Source: Oceanicola sp. (lineage in GTDB: Bacteria > Pseudomonadota > Alphaproteobacteria > Rhodobacterales > Rhodobacteraceae). From it: 64,000 bases of DNA. Positions 49,090 to 57,855 of the stretch are shown here, piece after piece (the first letter of the stretch is position 1; every line of letters starts with the position of its first letter). The stretch lies in contig CP051231.1 of the NCBI GenBank assembly GCA_017792405.1, positions 4,117,295-4,181,294 of the forward strand. Direction: 5' to 3'. The notes under the pieces were generated by a model, which saw only the letters and a list, made by a program, of their open reading frames with translations, was not told where the DNA came from and did no database searches. Position numbers and translations under genes: made by a program.

Positions 49090-49968
49090 ATGCCTTTGGA
49101 CGGCGATATCGATACCTCCATGTCCCGCCACGCGCGCCAAGCCGAACTGCTTGACGCCGAAACCGAACAGCAACTGGCCCGCGCTTGGCGCGATGATCGG
49201 GATGAGCAGGCACTGCACCGCCTGATCTCGGCCTACATGCGCCTCGCGATCTCGATGGCGGCCAAATACAAGCGCTACGGCGCACCGATGAACGACCTCA
49301 TTCAGGAAGCGTCACTTGGTCTGATGAAGGCCGCCGACAAGTTCGACCCCGAGCGCGGCGTGCGGTTTTCGACCTACGCCATGTGGTGGATCAAGGCCTC
49401 CGTGCAGGAGTTCGTGATGCGCAACTGGTCGATGGTCCGCACCGGCTCAACCTCTTCCCAGAAGTCGCTCTTCTTCAACATGCGCCGCGTGCAGGCGCAG
49501 CTAGAGCGCGAGGCGGCGGCGGCGGGCGAAACGCTCGACAGCCAGCAACTGCGCCAGAAGATCGCCACCGAGGTCGGCGTGCCGTTGGCCGATGTGGAGA
49601 TGATGGAAGGCCGGCTTTCGGGGTCCGACTTTTCGCTCAACGTCACCCAATCCGCCGAGGACGATGGTCGCCAATGGATTGATGCGCTGGAGGATGAAGG
49701 CCCGCAGGCCGCCGAGCAGGTTGAGGTGGAGCATGACAAGGCCCAGCTTCGCGACTGGCTGGCCGAGGCGATGGGTGCGCTGAATGAGCGTGAGCAGTTC
49801 ATCATCCGCGAGCGTCGCCTTGCCCGCGATAAGCGCACTTTGGAGAGCCTTGGCGAAGAGCTGGGCCTGTCCAAGGAGCGCGTGCGCCAGCTCGAGGCAG
49901 CGGCCTTCCAGAAGATGCGCCGCTCGCTTGAGCAACAGTCCGATGAAGTGCTTGCACTGATCTCCTGA
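49090..49968 (+). CDS. rpoH: Alternative sigma factor RpoH (RpoHII type)
   Basis: 292 residues from ATG 49090 with AAGGAG 8 bases upstream. Region 2 LIQEASLGLMKAADKFDPER, then FSTYAMWWIKASVQEFVM; the RpoH box SQKSLFFNMRRVQ near residue 130; region 4 GEELGLSKERVRQLEAAAFQ near residue 262. It directs RNA polymerase to heat-shock and oxidative-stress promoters. Alphaproteobacteria often carry two RpoH; the divergent RpoH box suggests RpoHII. Followed by a strong terminator. Confidence 0.92.
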   Translation: MPLDGDIDTSMSRHARQAELLDAETEQQLARAWRDDRDEQALHRLISAYMRLAISMAAKYKRYGAPMNDLIQEASLGLMKAADKFDPERGVRFSTYAMWWIKASVQEFVMRNWSMVRTGSTSSQKSLFFNMRRVQAQLEREAAAAGETLDSQQLRQKIATEVGVPLADVEMMEGRLSGSDFSLNVTQSAEDDGRQWIDALEDEGPQAAEQVEVEHDKAQLRDWLAEAMGALNEREQFIIRERRLARDKRTLESLGEELGLSKERVRQLEAAAFQKMRRSLEQQSDEVLALIS

Positions 49969-49969
49969 G

Positions 49970-50782
49970 GTGGAAGCACCCTTTGCAGGAATAGATGGGG
50001 CCGCGGTAATCCGCGGCCCTTCGTTTTCGCTCTGGCGCGCGCCCCTCCGCCTCGCTTTCCGCGGCCTCGTCCGCCGCATCACGCTCTACCGTTCCGAAGG
50101 CCCTCTGCCGGGCCTCATGGTCGAGCCTGCCGCCCTCGTCGTGCCACTGATCTTCGTTTTCGACGGCAGGTTCGAGGTGGGCATGGGCCGCGATCCGGCT
50201 CCATCGGACGGTATCGCCAGTTTCATGGCCGGCCTGTCCGTCACCCCCGCCCGCATCGCGTCACCGGAGGCAGTCCAAGTCTTGCAAATCGACCTGACGC
50301 CACTGGGAGCTATGCGCCTCCTTGGCCCCGCGTTGGGCGAGACTGCAGAGAGTGTGCATGCGCTGCCCGATTACGGCGATCGCGACATCTCGGAGCTTCA
50401 CGCCCGCATGGGCGAGGTGAGCCGCTGGGCAACACGCTTGGCCCTTGCCGAGAGCTTCCTCGCCCACCGTCTCGCCGCCTCCGCCCTGCCGCCCTCACTC
50501 ACCCGTGCTTGGCGGATCATCGAGGGCACCGAGGGGCGCGCGCCCATTGCCCGTATCGCAGATCACCTCGGCATGACCCGGCGCACACTGGCCCGCCAAT
50601 TTCAGCCCTTTGGCCTTTCGCCCAAGGCAGCCGCCCGTGTTGCCCGCTTCACCGCCGCCTCCGCCCGCGCTGGCACCGCGAGCTGGGCCGAGATCGCCGC
50701 CGATGCGGGCTATGCTGACCAGGCTCACCTAACCCGTGAGTTTCGCGCCCTGTCCGGCATGACACCGCAAAACTTCGCCTGA
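49970..50782 (+). CDS. AraC family transcriptional regulator
   Basis: Open frame from GTG 49970, 270 residues. The C-terminal 100 residues have two helix-turn-helix units (IARIADHLGMTRRTLARQFQ, then a SWAEIAADAGYADQAHLTRE unit), typical of AraC DNA binding. The N-terminal 150 residues are a ligand-binding-like domain. The start is uncertain: the first 16 codons contain the rpoH terminator hairpin and there is no RBS before GTG 49970; ATG 50117 is an alternative but would cut conserved sequence (LRLAFRGLVRRITLYRSEG). A VOC gene follows and may be its target. Confidence 0.8.
   Translation: MEAPFAGIDGAAVIRGPSFSLWRAPLRLAFRGLVRRITLYRSEGPLPGLMVEPAALVVPLIFVFDGRFEVGMGRDPAPSDGIASFMAGLSVTPARIASPEAVQVLQIDLTPLGAMRLLGPALGETAESVHALPDYGDRDISELHARMGEVSRWATRLALAESFLAHRLAASALPPSLTRAWRIIEGTEGRAPIARIADHLGMTRRTLARQFQPFGLSPKAAARVARFTAASARAGTASWAEIAADAGYADQAHLTREFRALSGMTPQNFA
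49998..50027 (+). terminator. Rho-independent terminator of rpoH
   Basis: Perfect 9-bp stem GGGCCGCGG (49998-50006) with CCGCGGCCC (50011-50019), loop TAAT, then TTCGTTTT. It lies 30 bases past the rpoH stop and inside the open frame of the AraC gene. Confidence 0.85.
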
Positions 50783-50845
50783 GTCCCATTCCTTCAAGAC
50801 CGGCCCCGCGCCCCGTGGCAGGCTTCCCCAAGAAGGAGACACACC

Positions 50846-51235
50846 ATGGAAGCCCCCCGGATCTACCCCACGTTCCGTTTCACCGACGCTGACGCCATGC
50901 ACCGATGGTTCACTGAAACTCTCGGTTTCACCGAGCTGATGCGCACGCCCGAAATCGGCACCATCGAACACGCCGAACTCGCCTTCGGCTCCTCCATCAT
51001 CATGATCGGCCAAGCCCGCGATGATGCCTTCGCCGCCAAATCCCCGCCCCCCGGCGGCTCCGTCACTTATATAGCTGTCGACGACCCCGACGTGCTCCAT
51101 GCGAAGGTCGTGACCTCCGGCACTGATATCGTCGAGCCGCCCACCGACCGTGACTATCCCTCCCGCGAGTTCATCGCCCGCGACCCGGATGGCAATCTCT
51201 GGTGCTTCGGCACATGGTACCCAAAAGCCTCCTGA
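50846..51235 (+). CDS. VOC/glyoxalase family protein
   Basis: 129 residues with an RBS (AAGGAG) before ATG 50846. The vicinal-oxygen-chelate fold shows as YPTFRFTDADAMHRWFTETL near the start and the C-terminal SREFIARDPDGNLWCFGTW. Many such single-module proteins are metal-dependent lyases or bleomycin-resistance-like binders. The substrate is unknown. It lies 63 bases after the AraC-type gene. A repeated 3' element begins 6 bases past the stop. Confidence 0.87.
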   Translation: MEAPRIYPTFRFTDADAMHRWFTETLGFTELMRTPEIGTIEHAELAFGSSIIMIGQARDDAFAAKSPPPGGSVTYIAVDDPDVLHAKVVTSGTDIVEPPTDRDYPSREFIARDPDGNLWCFGTWYPKAS

Positions 51236-51241
51236 TTTCAT

Positions 51242-51264
51242 TTTCTTGCTTCAAATATCTCCGG
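51242..51264 (+). repeat. Repeated 3'-flanking element, copy 2 (after the VOC gene)
   Basis: TTTCTTGCTTCAAATATCT followed by CCGG, 6 bases past the stop, identical to the engB copy (5712-5690, minus) at 21 of 23 positions. A hairpin CGAGGGGC (51271-51278), TG, GCCCCTCG (51281-51288) follows. Confidence 0.65.
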
Positions 51265-51350
51265 GGAGCGCGAGGGGCTGGCCCCTCGTGCCCATGCTTG
51301 CCGCCCGCACCGCCGCGCCCTACAACAGAGCCTAGCGGAGGGCCAAACCC

Positions 51351-52544
51351 ATGCTGGCAGGCAAGAAAATCCTACTCGTCATCGCGGGCGGTATCGCGGC
51401 CTTCAAGTCGCTCGACCTGATCCGCCGCCTGCGTGAGCAGGGCGCCCATGTGACCCCGGTGCTGACGCAGGCTGCCGAAGAGTTCGTCACTCCGCTTTCC
51501 GTATCCGCACTTGCCGCCGAGAAGGTCTATCGCGACCTCTTCGATCTGACCGACGAGCGCGAGATGGGCCATATCGAGCTGAGCCGCGCCGCCGATCTCG
51601 TGGTCGTCGCCCCGGCCACTGCCGACCTGCTGGCTAAAATGGCGAACGGCCACGCGAATGACCTCGCCTCGACCTTGCTGATGGCGACCGACAAGCCCGT
51701 TCTCTGCGCTCCGGCCATGAATGTCCGGATGTGGCTTCATCCCGCAAACCAGCGCAATGTGGCCACGCTGCGGGCCGATGGCGTGCGCTTCACCGGCCCC
51801 GCCGAGGGCGAGATGGCCTGCGGTGAATACGGGCCGGGCCGCATGGCAGAGGTGCCCGAGATCGTGGCCGCCGTAAGCGAGGCGCTGGCCGACGGGCCGC
51901 TGAAAGGCAAGCACATCGTCATCACATCAGGCCCGACCCACGAGCCGATCGACCCTGTGCGCTACATCGCCAACCGCTCGTCTGGCGCGCAGGGCACCGC
52001 GCTCGCCCGCTCGCTGATGGGCCTCGGCGCCTCCGTCACCTTCGTTACCGGCCCGGCCACGGTGCCTCCGCCGCAGGGGGCACATGTGGTGAAGGTCGAG
52101 ACCGCCGCCCAGATGCATGAAGCGGTGTTGAGCGCGCTCCCCGCCGATGCCGCCGTTTTCGCCGCCGCGGTGGCCGATTGGCGCGTGGTCGATGCCTCCG
52201 CGAAGAAAATCAAGAAGGACGGATCGGGCAAGATCGCGCCGCTGGAGTTCACCGAGAACCCAGACATTCTCGCGGAAGTATCCAAAGCCTCCAACCGCCC
52301 CGGCCTCGTGATCGGCTTTGCCGCCGAGACCAACGATCTGATCGCCCACGCCGAGGCCAAGTTGAAGCGCAAAGGCTGCGACTGGATCATCGCCAACGAT
52401 GTCTCTCCCGAGACCGGGATCATGGGCGGCACCGAGAACGCGGTGACGATCCTCACCGCTGAGGGGGCGGATGCCCTGCCGCGCATGTCCAAGGATCAGG
52501 TCGCCCAACAACTCGCCGCCCGCATCGCCGAGGCTCTCGCATGA
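51351..52544 (+). CDS. coaBC: Bifunctional phosphopantothenoylcysteine decarboxylase / phosphopantothenate-cysteine ligase
   Basis: 397 residues. The N-terminal CoaC flavodoxin-like decarboxylase has GGIAAFKSLDLIRRLREQ near residue 10, the catalytic His in REMGHIELSRAADLVVVAPA near residue 73, and the substrate clamp CGEYGPGRMAE. The C-terminal CoaB ligase has GPTHEPIDPVRYIANRSSGA near residue 195 and SAKKIKKDGSGKIAPLEFTE near residue 283. Two steps of coenzyme A synthesis. The stop overlaps dut (ATGA), a frequent bacterial pairing. Confidence 0.96.
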   Translation: MLAGKKILLVIAGGIAAFKSLDLIRRLREQGAHVTPVLTQAAEEFVTPLSVSALAAEKVYRDLFDLTDEREMGHIELSRAADLVVVAPATADLLAKMANGHANDLASTLLMATDKPVLCAPAMNVRMWLHPANQRNVATLRADGVRFTGPAEGEMACGEYGPGRMAEVPEIVAAVSEALADGPLKGKHIVITSGPTHEPIDPVRYIANRSSGAQGTALARSLMGLGASVTFVTGPATVPPPQGAHVVKVETAAQMHEAVLSALPADAAVFAAAVADWRVVDASAKKIKKDGSGKIAPLEFTENPDILAEVSKASNRPGLVIGFAAETNDLIAHAEAKLKRKGCDWIIANDVSPETGIMGGTENAVTILTAEGADALPRMSKDQVAQQLAARIAEALA

Positions 52545-53008
52545 CGCCCGACATCCGCTGCATCCGCGATGAGGGGGCCGATCCTTCCCTCCCTCTTCCG
52601 AGCTACGAGACCCACGGTGCCGCCGGGGCCGACGTGCGGGCGAACCTCCCGGAGGATCTGCGCGCCGAAGGCATCGTGCTCACCCCCGGCAGCCGCGCCA
52701 TCGTGCCCTCCGGCCTGCGAGTCGAGATCCCGGCGGGCTTTGAAATTCAGGTGCGCCCTCGCTCCGGCCTCGCGGCAAAACACGGCGTGACCCTCGTGAA
52801 CACCCCCGGCACTATCGACAGCGATTATCGCGGCCCGCTTGGCATTCTGATGATCAACCTCGGGCATGAGCCCTTCACCATCACTCACGGCGACCGCATC
52901 GCCCAGCTGGTCGTAGCCCCTGTGGTACACGCCGCCTTCTCCGCTGCGGAGACCCTGACAGACACTGACCGTGGCGCTGGCGGCTTCGGCTCCACGGGCC
53001 GCGGCTAA
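52541..53008 (+). CDS. dut: dUTP diphosphatase
   Basis: 155 residues. Trimeric dUTPase motifs in order: THGAAGADVRANL (motif 1) near residue 21, RPRSGLAAKHGV (motif 2) near residue 72, VNTPGTIDSDYRGPL (motif 3) near residue 88, RIAQLVVAP (motif 4), and the C-terminal GGFGSTGRG (motif 5). It prevents uracil entering DNA. Overlaps coaBC and the next gene by a few bases. Confidence 0.97.
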   Translation: MTPDIRCIRDEGADPSLPLPSYETHGAAGADVRANLPEDLRAEGIVLTPGSRAIVPSGLRVEIPAGFEIQVRPRSGLAAKHGVTLVNTPGTIDSDYRGPLGILMINLGHEPFTITHGDRIAQLVVAPVVHAAFSAAETLTDTDRGAGGFGSTGRG

Positions 53009-54108
53009 TGCTCCTCGTCTTCGCGCTCATTGCGCTGGCCTGGTGGGGCGGCGAGTGGCTGGGCTGGCGTACCGTCGAGCGGCAGGCTGCCGTGATTGGC
53101 GTCATCGCCCTCGCGCTCGCCCTCAACCTCATCCTGCCCTTCGGCCACCCGATCCGCGAGATTACCGGGCGCCATCCGCAGCTCTGGCTGATTGTTTTCG
53201 TCCTCGGCGCCATCGGCGTGCTTTACGGCTCCGGGGTGGGCTGGCTGCGCTCCATCGCCATGGCGCGGGAGGCCGAGGCCACCCCGCCCGAAGTAGCCGT
53301 TGCAAGCCCCGCGCCCGCTGCCACGCCCCAAGACCCATCCAAACTCACCCCCGATGAACTCACCCGCTACGCCCGCCACATCGTGCTGCGCGAGATCGGC
53401 GGCCCGGGTCAGAAGAAGCTCAAGGCCGCCCACGTGCTGGTGATCGGGGCAGGGGGCCTTGGCTCGCCTGCGCTGCTCTACCTTGCGGCCGCCGGGGTCG
53501 GGCATATTACCGTGCTCGACGATGACGAGGTCGACGCCTCCAACCTTCAGCGACAGGTCATCCACCGCACCGAGGGGCAGGGCCGGAACAAGGCGCAAAG
53601 CGCGGCCGAGGCCATGCTGGCGCTTAACCCCCACATCCATGTCACCCCGCTCGCCCACCGGCTGACGGATGCGAACGGACCTGAACTGGTTGCGCGCGCC
53701 GATATGATCCTCGATGGCACCGACAATTTCGCCAGCCGCTACCTAGCTAACGACCTCGCCGTGGCCGCCGGGATCCCCCTCATTTCGGGTGCCCTCTCGC
53801 AATGGGAGGGCCAGCTCTCGGTCTTCGATCCGGCCCACGACGCTCCCTGCTACCGCTGCATCTTCCCCGAAGAGCCCGCCCCTGGTCTGGCACCCTCCTG
53901 CGCAGAGGCAGGCGTGATGGGGCCGCTGCCGGGCGTGGTGGGGGCAATGATGGCGGCGGAAGCGGTGAAGCTCATCACCGGTGCAGGCAGCCCACTGCGC
54001 GGCGAAATGCAGATCTACGATGCGCTCTGGTCGGAGACACGCAAGATACGCCTCAAGCGCCGCGAGGGCTGCCCAACCTGCGGCGGGGTCGCCCCGCAGG
54101 GCGGATGA
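53008..54108 (+). CDS. Membrane-anchored MoeB/ThiF-family adenylyltransferase
   Basis: 366 residues. The first 85 residues hold three hydrophobic segments (LLVFALIALAWWGG, VIGVIALALALNLILPF, LWLIVFVLGAIGVLYGS) and a Pro/Ala-rich linker. The E1-like domain follows: ARHIVLREIGGPGQKKLKAA near residue 125, ATP site GAGGLGSPALLYLAAAGVG, LDDDEVDASNLQRQ, and zinc Cys CYRC and CPTC. It adenylates the C-terminus of a ubiquitin-like sulphur carrier (MoaD/ThiS type). The membrane anchor is the odd part. It starts on the last base of the dut stop. Confidence 0.88.
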   Translation: MLLVFALIALAWWGGEWLGWRTVERQAAVIGVIALALALNLILPFGHPIREITGRHPQLWLIVFVLGAIGVLYGSGVGWLRSIAMAREAEATPPEVAVASPAPAATPQDPSKLTPDELTRYARHIVLREIGGPGQKKLKAAHVLVIGAGGLGSPALLYLAAAGVGHITVLDDDEVDASNLQRQVIHRTEGQGRNKAQSAAEAMLALNPHIHVTPLAHRLTDANGPELVARADMILDGTDNFASRYLANDLAVAAGIPLISGALSQWEGQLSVFDPAHDAPCYRCIFPEEPAPGLAPSCAEAGVMGPLPGVVGAMMAAEAVKLITGAGSPLRGEMQIYDALWSETRKIRLKRREGCPTCGGVAPQGG

Positions 54109-54172
54109 GCGCACCCCCCTTCGCAAACTCTCCGGCGGCCCCTATCTTCCCTCCCAAAGGAGACCGCGATCC

Positions 54173-56191
54173 ATGAACAACCCGCTTCTCACCCCTTCCG
54201 AGCAGCCTTTCGACCTGCCCGATTTTGCCGCCATCACCGATGAGCACTTCAACCCCGCGCTCGATGCCGCAGAGGCAGAGACCCGTGCCGCCATTGCCGA
54301 AATCACCGCCAACCCCGATGCCCCCACGTTCGAGAACACCATCGAGCCGCTGGAGCTTTCGGACGAGCCGCTGAACGATGTGCTCGGCCCGTTCTTCCTG
54401 CTCGCCGCCGTCTCCTCGACGCCCGCGCGGGAAAAGCTGCAACGCGCCTTCTCGCCCCGCCTCTCGGCGCTCTCCAGCGATATCGCTCTGGATGAAGCCC
54501 TTTTCGAACGGGTCGATACGCTCTGGCAGCAGCGCGACAGTCTGGACCTCACCGATGAGCAGGCCCGCGTACTCTACCTCCACCACCGCTATTTCCGCCG
54601 CGCCGGAGCAGGCCTCGATGACTCAGGCCGCGCCCGTCTGCGCGAGATCAACGCTGCCCTCTCCGAGAAATCCACCGCCTTCGGCCTCAACCTGTTGGCC
54701 GATGAGCGCGACTGGTCGATGCAGGTCGATGATCTCACCGGCCTGCCGTCTTTCCTTGTCGATGCAATGAAATCCGCCGCCGAGGCGGCTGGCAGCGACA
54801 AGCCGATCGTTACGCTCTCGCGCTCGCTTGTGGTCCCCTTCCTCCAGTTCTGCCCCGACAGGGAGGCGCGCAAGAAGGCCTACGAAGCGTGGACATCGCG
54901 CGGCGCCAATGGTGGCGACACCGACAACCGGGCGCTCGCCGCCGAAATGCTCTCGCTCCGCGCCGAGCGGGCCAACCTGCTGGGCTACGAAAGTTTTGCC
55001 GACTATCGGCTCGAGACCGAGATGGCCAAGACGCCCGACAATGTGCGCAAACTGCTGCAAGCCGTCTGGTCCCCCGCCCGCTCCAAAGCCGAGGCCGATG
55101 CCAAAGTGCTGGAGCGTCGTCTCCACGCCGACGGCTTCGATGGCCCGCTTGAGCCGTGGGATTGGCACTACTATTCCGAGGCCCGCCGGAAGGAAGAGCA
55201 CGCGCTCGATGAGGCCGAGCTGAAAAGCTATTTCCAGCTCGACCGCATGATCGAGGCCGTCTTCGCCTGCGCCAACAGGCTCTTCGGGCTGGAGTTCACC
55301 CCGCTCGACGTGGCCCTCCATCACCCCGATGCTCGCGCATGGGAGGTTACCCGCGGCGGCCAGCATATTGCCGTGTTCATCGGTGATTACTTCGCCCGCC
55401 CCGGCAAGCGTTCCGGCGCGTGGTGCTCTGCCCTGCGCTCACAGAAAAAACTCGGAGGCGAGACCGCACCCCACGTGATGAATGTCTGCAATTTCGCCAA
55501 GCCGCCCACGGGCCAGCCTGCGCTGCTGAGCTATGACGATTCCCGCACGCTGTTCCACGAGTTCGGCCACGCGCTGCACCAGATGCTCTCGAACGTCACC
55601 TACGGCTCGATCTCCGGTACCTCGGTGAGCCGGGACTTCGTCGAACTGCCCTCCCAGCTTTACGAACACTGGATGGAGGTGCCCGAGGTACTTCAGGAGT
55701 TCGCCACTCACGCCGAGACCGGCAAGGCGATGCCCGAGGAGCTACTGGAGCGGGTACTGAATGCGGCGACCTATGACATGGGCTTTTCGACCTGCGAGTT
55801 CATCGGCTCCGCGCTGGTGGATCTCGAGTTTCACGCAGGCCCGCCGCCCGCCGACCCGATGCAAAAGCAAGCCGAGGTGCTCGAATCCATCGGCATGCCG
55901 CGCGCCATCCGCATGCGCCACGCCACCCCGCATTTCGCGCACATTTTCTCGGGCGGCTATGCCTCCGCCTACTACAGCTACATGTGGTCCGAGGTGATGG
56001 ATGCCGATGCCTTCGCCGCCTTTGAAGAGGCGGGCGGGCCGTTTGACCCGGAGATGGCCAAGAGCCTTGAGGTCAACATTCTCTCGACCGGTGGCAGCGA
56101 AGAGCCGGAGGCGCTCTACACGGCCTTCCGGGGCCGTCTGCCCGGTGTCGACGCGTTGTTGAAAGGCCGTGGGCTGGACGACGTCGCCTGA
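54173..56191 (+). CDS. M3 family oligopeptidase (oligopeptidase A/Dcp type)
   Basis: 672 residues from ATG 54173 (AAAGGAG upstream). The zinc motif is LFHEFGHALHQ near residue 460 (HExxH), with the third ligand Glu in the downstream FVELPSQLYEHW helix. The N-terminal helical domain is typical. It cleaves short peptides in the cytoplasm (no signal peptide). It lies 64 bases after the MoeB-like gene and ends the operon with a terminator. Confidence 0.92.
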   Translation: MNNPLLTPSEQPFDLPDFAAITDEHFNPALDAAEAETRAAIAEITANPDAPTFENTIEPLELSDEPLNDVLGPFFLLAAVSSTPAREKLQRAFSPRLSALSSDIALDEALFERVDTLWQQRDSLDLTDEQARVLYLHHRYFRRAGAGLDDSGRARLREINAALSEKSTAFGLNLLADERDWSMQVDDLTGLPSFLVDAMKSAAEAAGSDKPIVTLSRSLVVPFLQFCPDREARKKAYEAWTSRGANGGDTDNRALAAEMLSLRAERANLLGYESFADYRLETEMAKTPDNVRKLLQAVWSPARSKAEADAKVLERRLHADGFDGPLEPWDWHYYSEARRKEEHALDEAELKSYFQLDRMIEAVFACANRLFGLEFTPLDVALHHPDARAWEVTRGGQHIAVFIGDYFARPGKRSGAWCSALRSQKKLGGETAPHVMNVCNFAKPPTGQPALLSYDDSRTLFHEFGHALHQMLSNVTYGSISGTSVSRDFVELPSQLYEHWMEVPEVLQEFATHAETGKAMPEELLERVLNAATYDMGFSTCEFIGSALVDLEFHAGPPPADPMQKQAEVLESIGMPRAIRMRHATPHFAHIFSGGYASAYYSYMWSEVMDADAFAAFEEAGGPFDPEMAKSLEVNILSTGGSEEPEALYTAFRGRLPGVDALLKGRGLDDVA

Positions 56192-56211
56192 CAATCCACC
56201 ATTTTATCCAC

Positions 56212-56246
56212 AGGCGCGGCTCGGTTTCCCCGGGTCGCGCCTTTTT
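56212..56246 (+). terminator. Rho-independent terminator after the M3 peptidase
   Basis: A 13-bp stem with two G-T wobbles, AGGCGCGGCTCGG (56212-56224) with CCGGGTCGCGCCT (56230-56242), followed by TTTTA. It lies 20 bases past the stop. Confidence 0.85.
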
Positions 56247-56445
56247 ACTTTACCCTTACGGAAGGGCATTTGCTCAACCGGCGGGCGCAATAAAATAACT
56301 GCAAACTGCGCATTTTCGGGCTTGAGCCCGCCAATACTCCGGACCGACTCGGGCTAAGCAGCGCTCCGCTGCGCCGCCGCACTGCATAAATGCAATGCCG
56401 CATCGTCAGTTTGTTCACACCCGCCCTTGGTGACGCAGCGTCACC
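56247..56445. other. Convergent interval between M3 peptidase and TRAP operon
   Basis: 199 bases, less GC-rich than average (for example CAATAAAATAACTGC near 56288). It contains palindromes CGGGCTTGAGCCCG at about 56318 and GGTGACGC/GCGTCACC near 56429-56445, the latter directly after the TRAP permease stop and a possible end signal for that transcript. No gene is supported. Confidence 0.45.
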
Positions 56446-57855
56446 TCAGAGCCCCAACAGGAGCCCTGGCAGGTAGAGCACGATTGCCGGAAAGGCGACC
56501 AGCCCGGCGATCGTCAGCGCATCGGCCACGAAGAAGGGCGCCGCGCCCCGGAATACGTCCTGCACCGAGAGTTCCGGGCGCACGCCGGCAACCACGAAGC
56601 AGTTGAGCCCGATGGGCGGGGTGATCAGGCAGAGCTCCGCCATCTTCACCACGATGATCCCGAACCAGATCGCGCAGCCCGTGGCGTTCATCCCGAAGGC
56701 CGAGTCTGCCGCAGTCACCGCTTCACCGCCGTTCAGAGCAATCACCGCCGGATAGACGATGGGCAGGGTGAGCAGCAGCATCCCGATGGCATCCATGAAC
56801 ATGCCGAGCACCGCGTAGGCCGCGAGGATCATCAGCAGGGTAATCATTGGCGATTGGTCGAGCGACGAGATCCAGTCGGCAAAGGCACCCGGTAGGTCGG
56901 CAAAGCCGAGGAACCGCACGTAGATCAGTACGCCCCAGATGATGGTGAAAATCATCACCGAGAGCTTTGCGGTCTCCAGCAGAGCGTTCTTCAACTCAGG
57001 CCAGCGCATGCCCCGGTAGAGTGCGATCAGGAAGACCACGAAGGCCCCAAGTGCCCCGCCCTCAGTGGGCGTGCCCCAGGCGTCGCCGCCGAAGGGGTTG
57101 TAGATGAAGAAGATGATGATGAGCACCACGAAGAGGATCGGCAGCGCGCCGGGCAGGGCGGCAAACCGCTCGCCCCATGTGAAACCGGTGACAGGTGGTC
57201 CGAGCTTCTTCCACGCCATCGCCATGCCCACGACCATCCCGCCGTAGATCAGCGCCGAGAAGGCGCCAGGGATAAAACCCGCGAGCAGCAGCGCACCCAC
57301 GTCTTGCTCCACGATGATCGCGTAGATCACGAGGATCGCCGAGGGCGGGATCAGCGAGGCCAGCGTTCCCGCCGCGGCCACCACGCCAGCAGCAAAGCGC
57401 TTGTCGTAGCCCACCGCCAGCATCTCGGGGATGGCAATGCGGGCAAAGACGGCGGATGTGGCAACCGAAGCGCCCGAAACGGCGGCAAAGCCCGCCGTGG
57501 CAAACACGGTGGAAACTCCAAGCCCACCCGGCAGCCAGCCGACCCAGCGCTTGGCGGCGGTGAAGAGCGCCTTGGTCAGTCCGGCGTAATAGGCGAGGTA
57601 GCCAATCAGGATGAAGGTTGGGATCAGCGAAAGCGCGTGGCTCGACACCTTGGAATGCGGCACCTGCCCCGCGGTTTTGACTGCAACGCCCAACGCCCAG
57701 CCGAACTGTTCGGGGTCATAGCCTTTCTTCGACCAGAAGATCCAAAGCAGGCCGACCAGCCCAGCAATGGCGGCGGCAAAGGCAACGCGGGTGCCGATCA
57801 GAACCATCACCAGCAGCCCGGCTGTGACCCAGAGGCCGATCTCGATGGAAGTCAT
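56446..57855 (-). CDS. TRAP transporter large permease (DctM type)
   Basis: 469 residues, about twelve membrane helices. DctM landmarks: GFAAVSGASVATSAVFARIA near residue 125, GTLASLIPPSAILVIYAIIV near residue 163, and PIGLNCFVVAGVRPELSVQD near residue 417. It is the Na+-driven translocating subunit of a TRAP importer. The start overlaps the small permease stop (ATGA). Substrate cannot be told from this subunit. Confidence 0.94.
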   Translation of the reverse strand: MTSIEIGLWVTAGLLVMVLIGTRVAFAAAIAGLVGLLWIFWSKKGYDPEQFGWALGVAVKTAGQVPHSKVSSHALSLIPTFILIGYLAYYAGLTKALFTAAKRWVGWLPGGLGVSTVFATAGFAAVSGASVATSAVFARIAIPEMLAVGYDKRFAAGVVAAAGTLASLIPPSAILVIYAIIVEQDVGALLLAGFIPGAFSALIYGGMVVGMAMAWKKLGPPVTGFTWGERFAALPGALPILFVVLIIIFFIYNPFGGDAWGTPTEGGALGAFVVFLIALYRGMRWPELKNALLETAKLSVMIFTIIWGVLIYVRFLGFADLPGAFADWISSLDQSPMITLLMILAAYAVLGMFMDAIGMLLLTLPIVYPAVIALNGGEAVTAADSAFGMNATGCAIWFGIIVVKMAELCLITPPIGLNCFVVAGVRPELSVQDVFRGAAPFFVADALTIAGLVAFPAIVLYLPGLLLGL

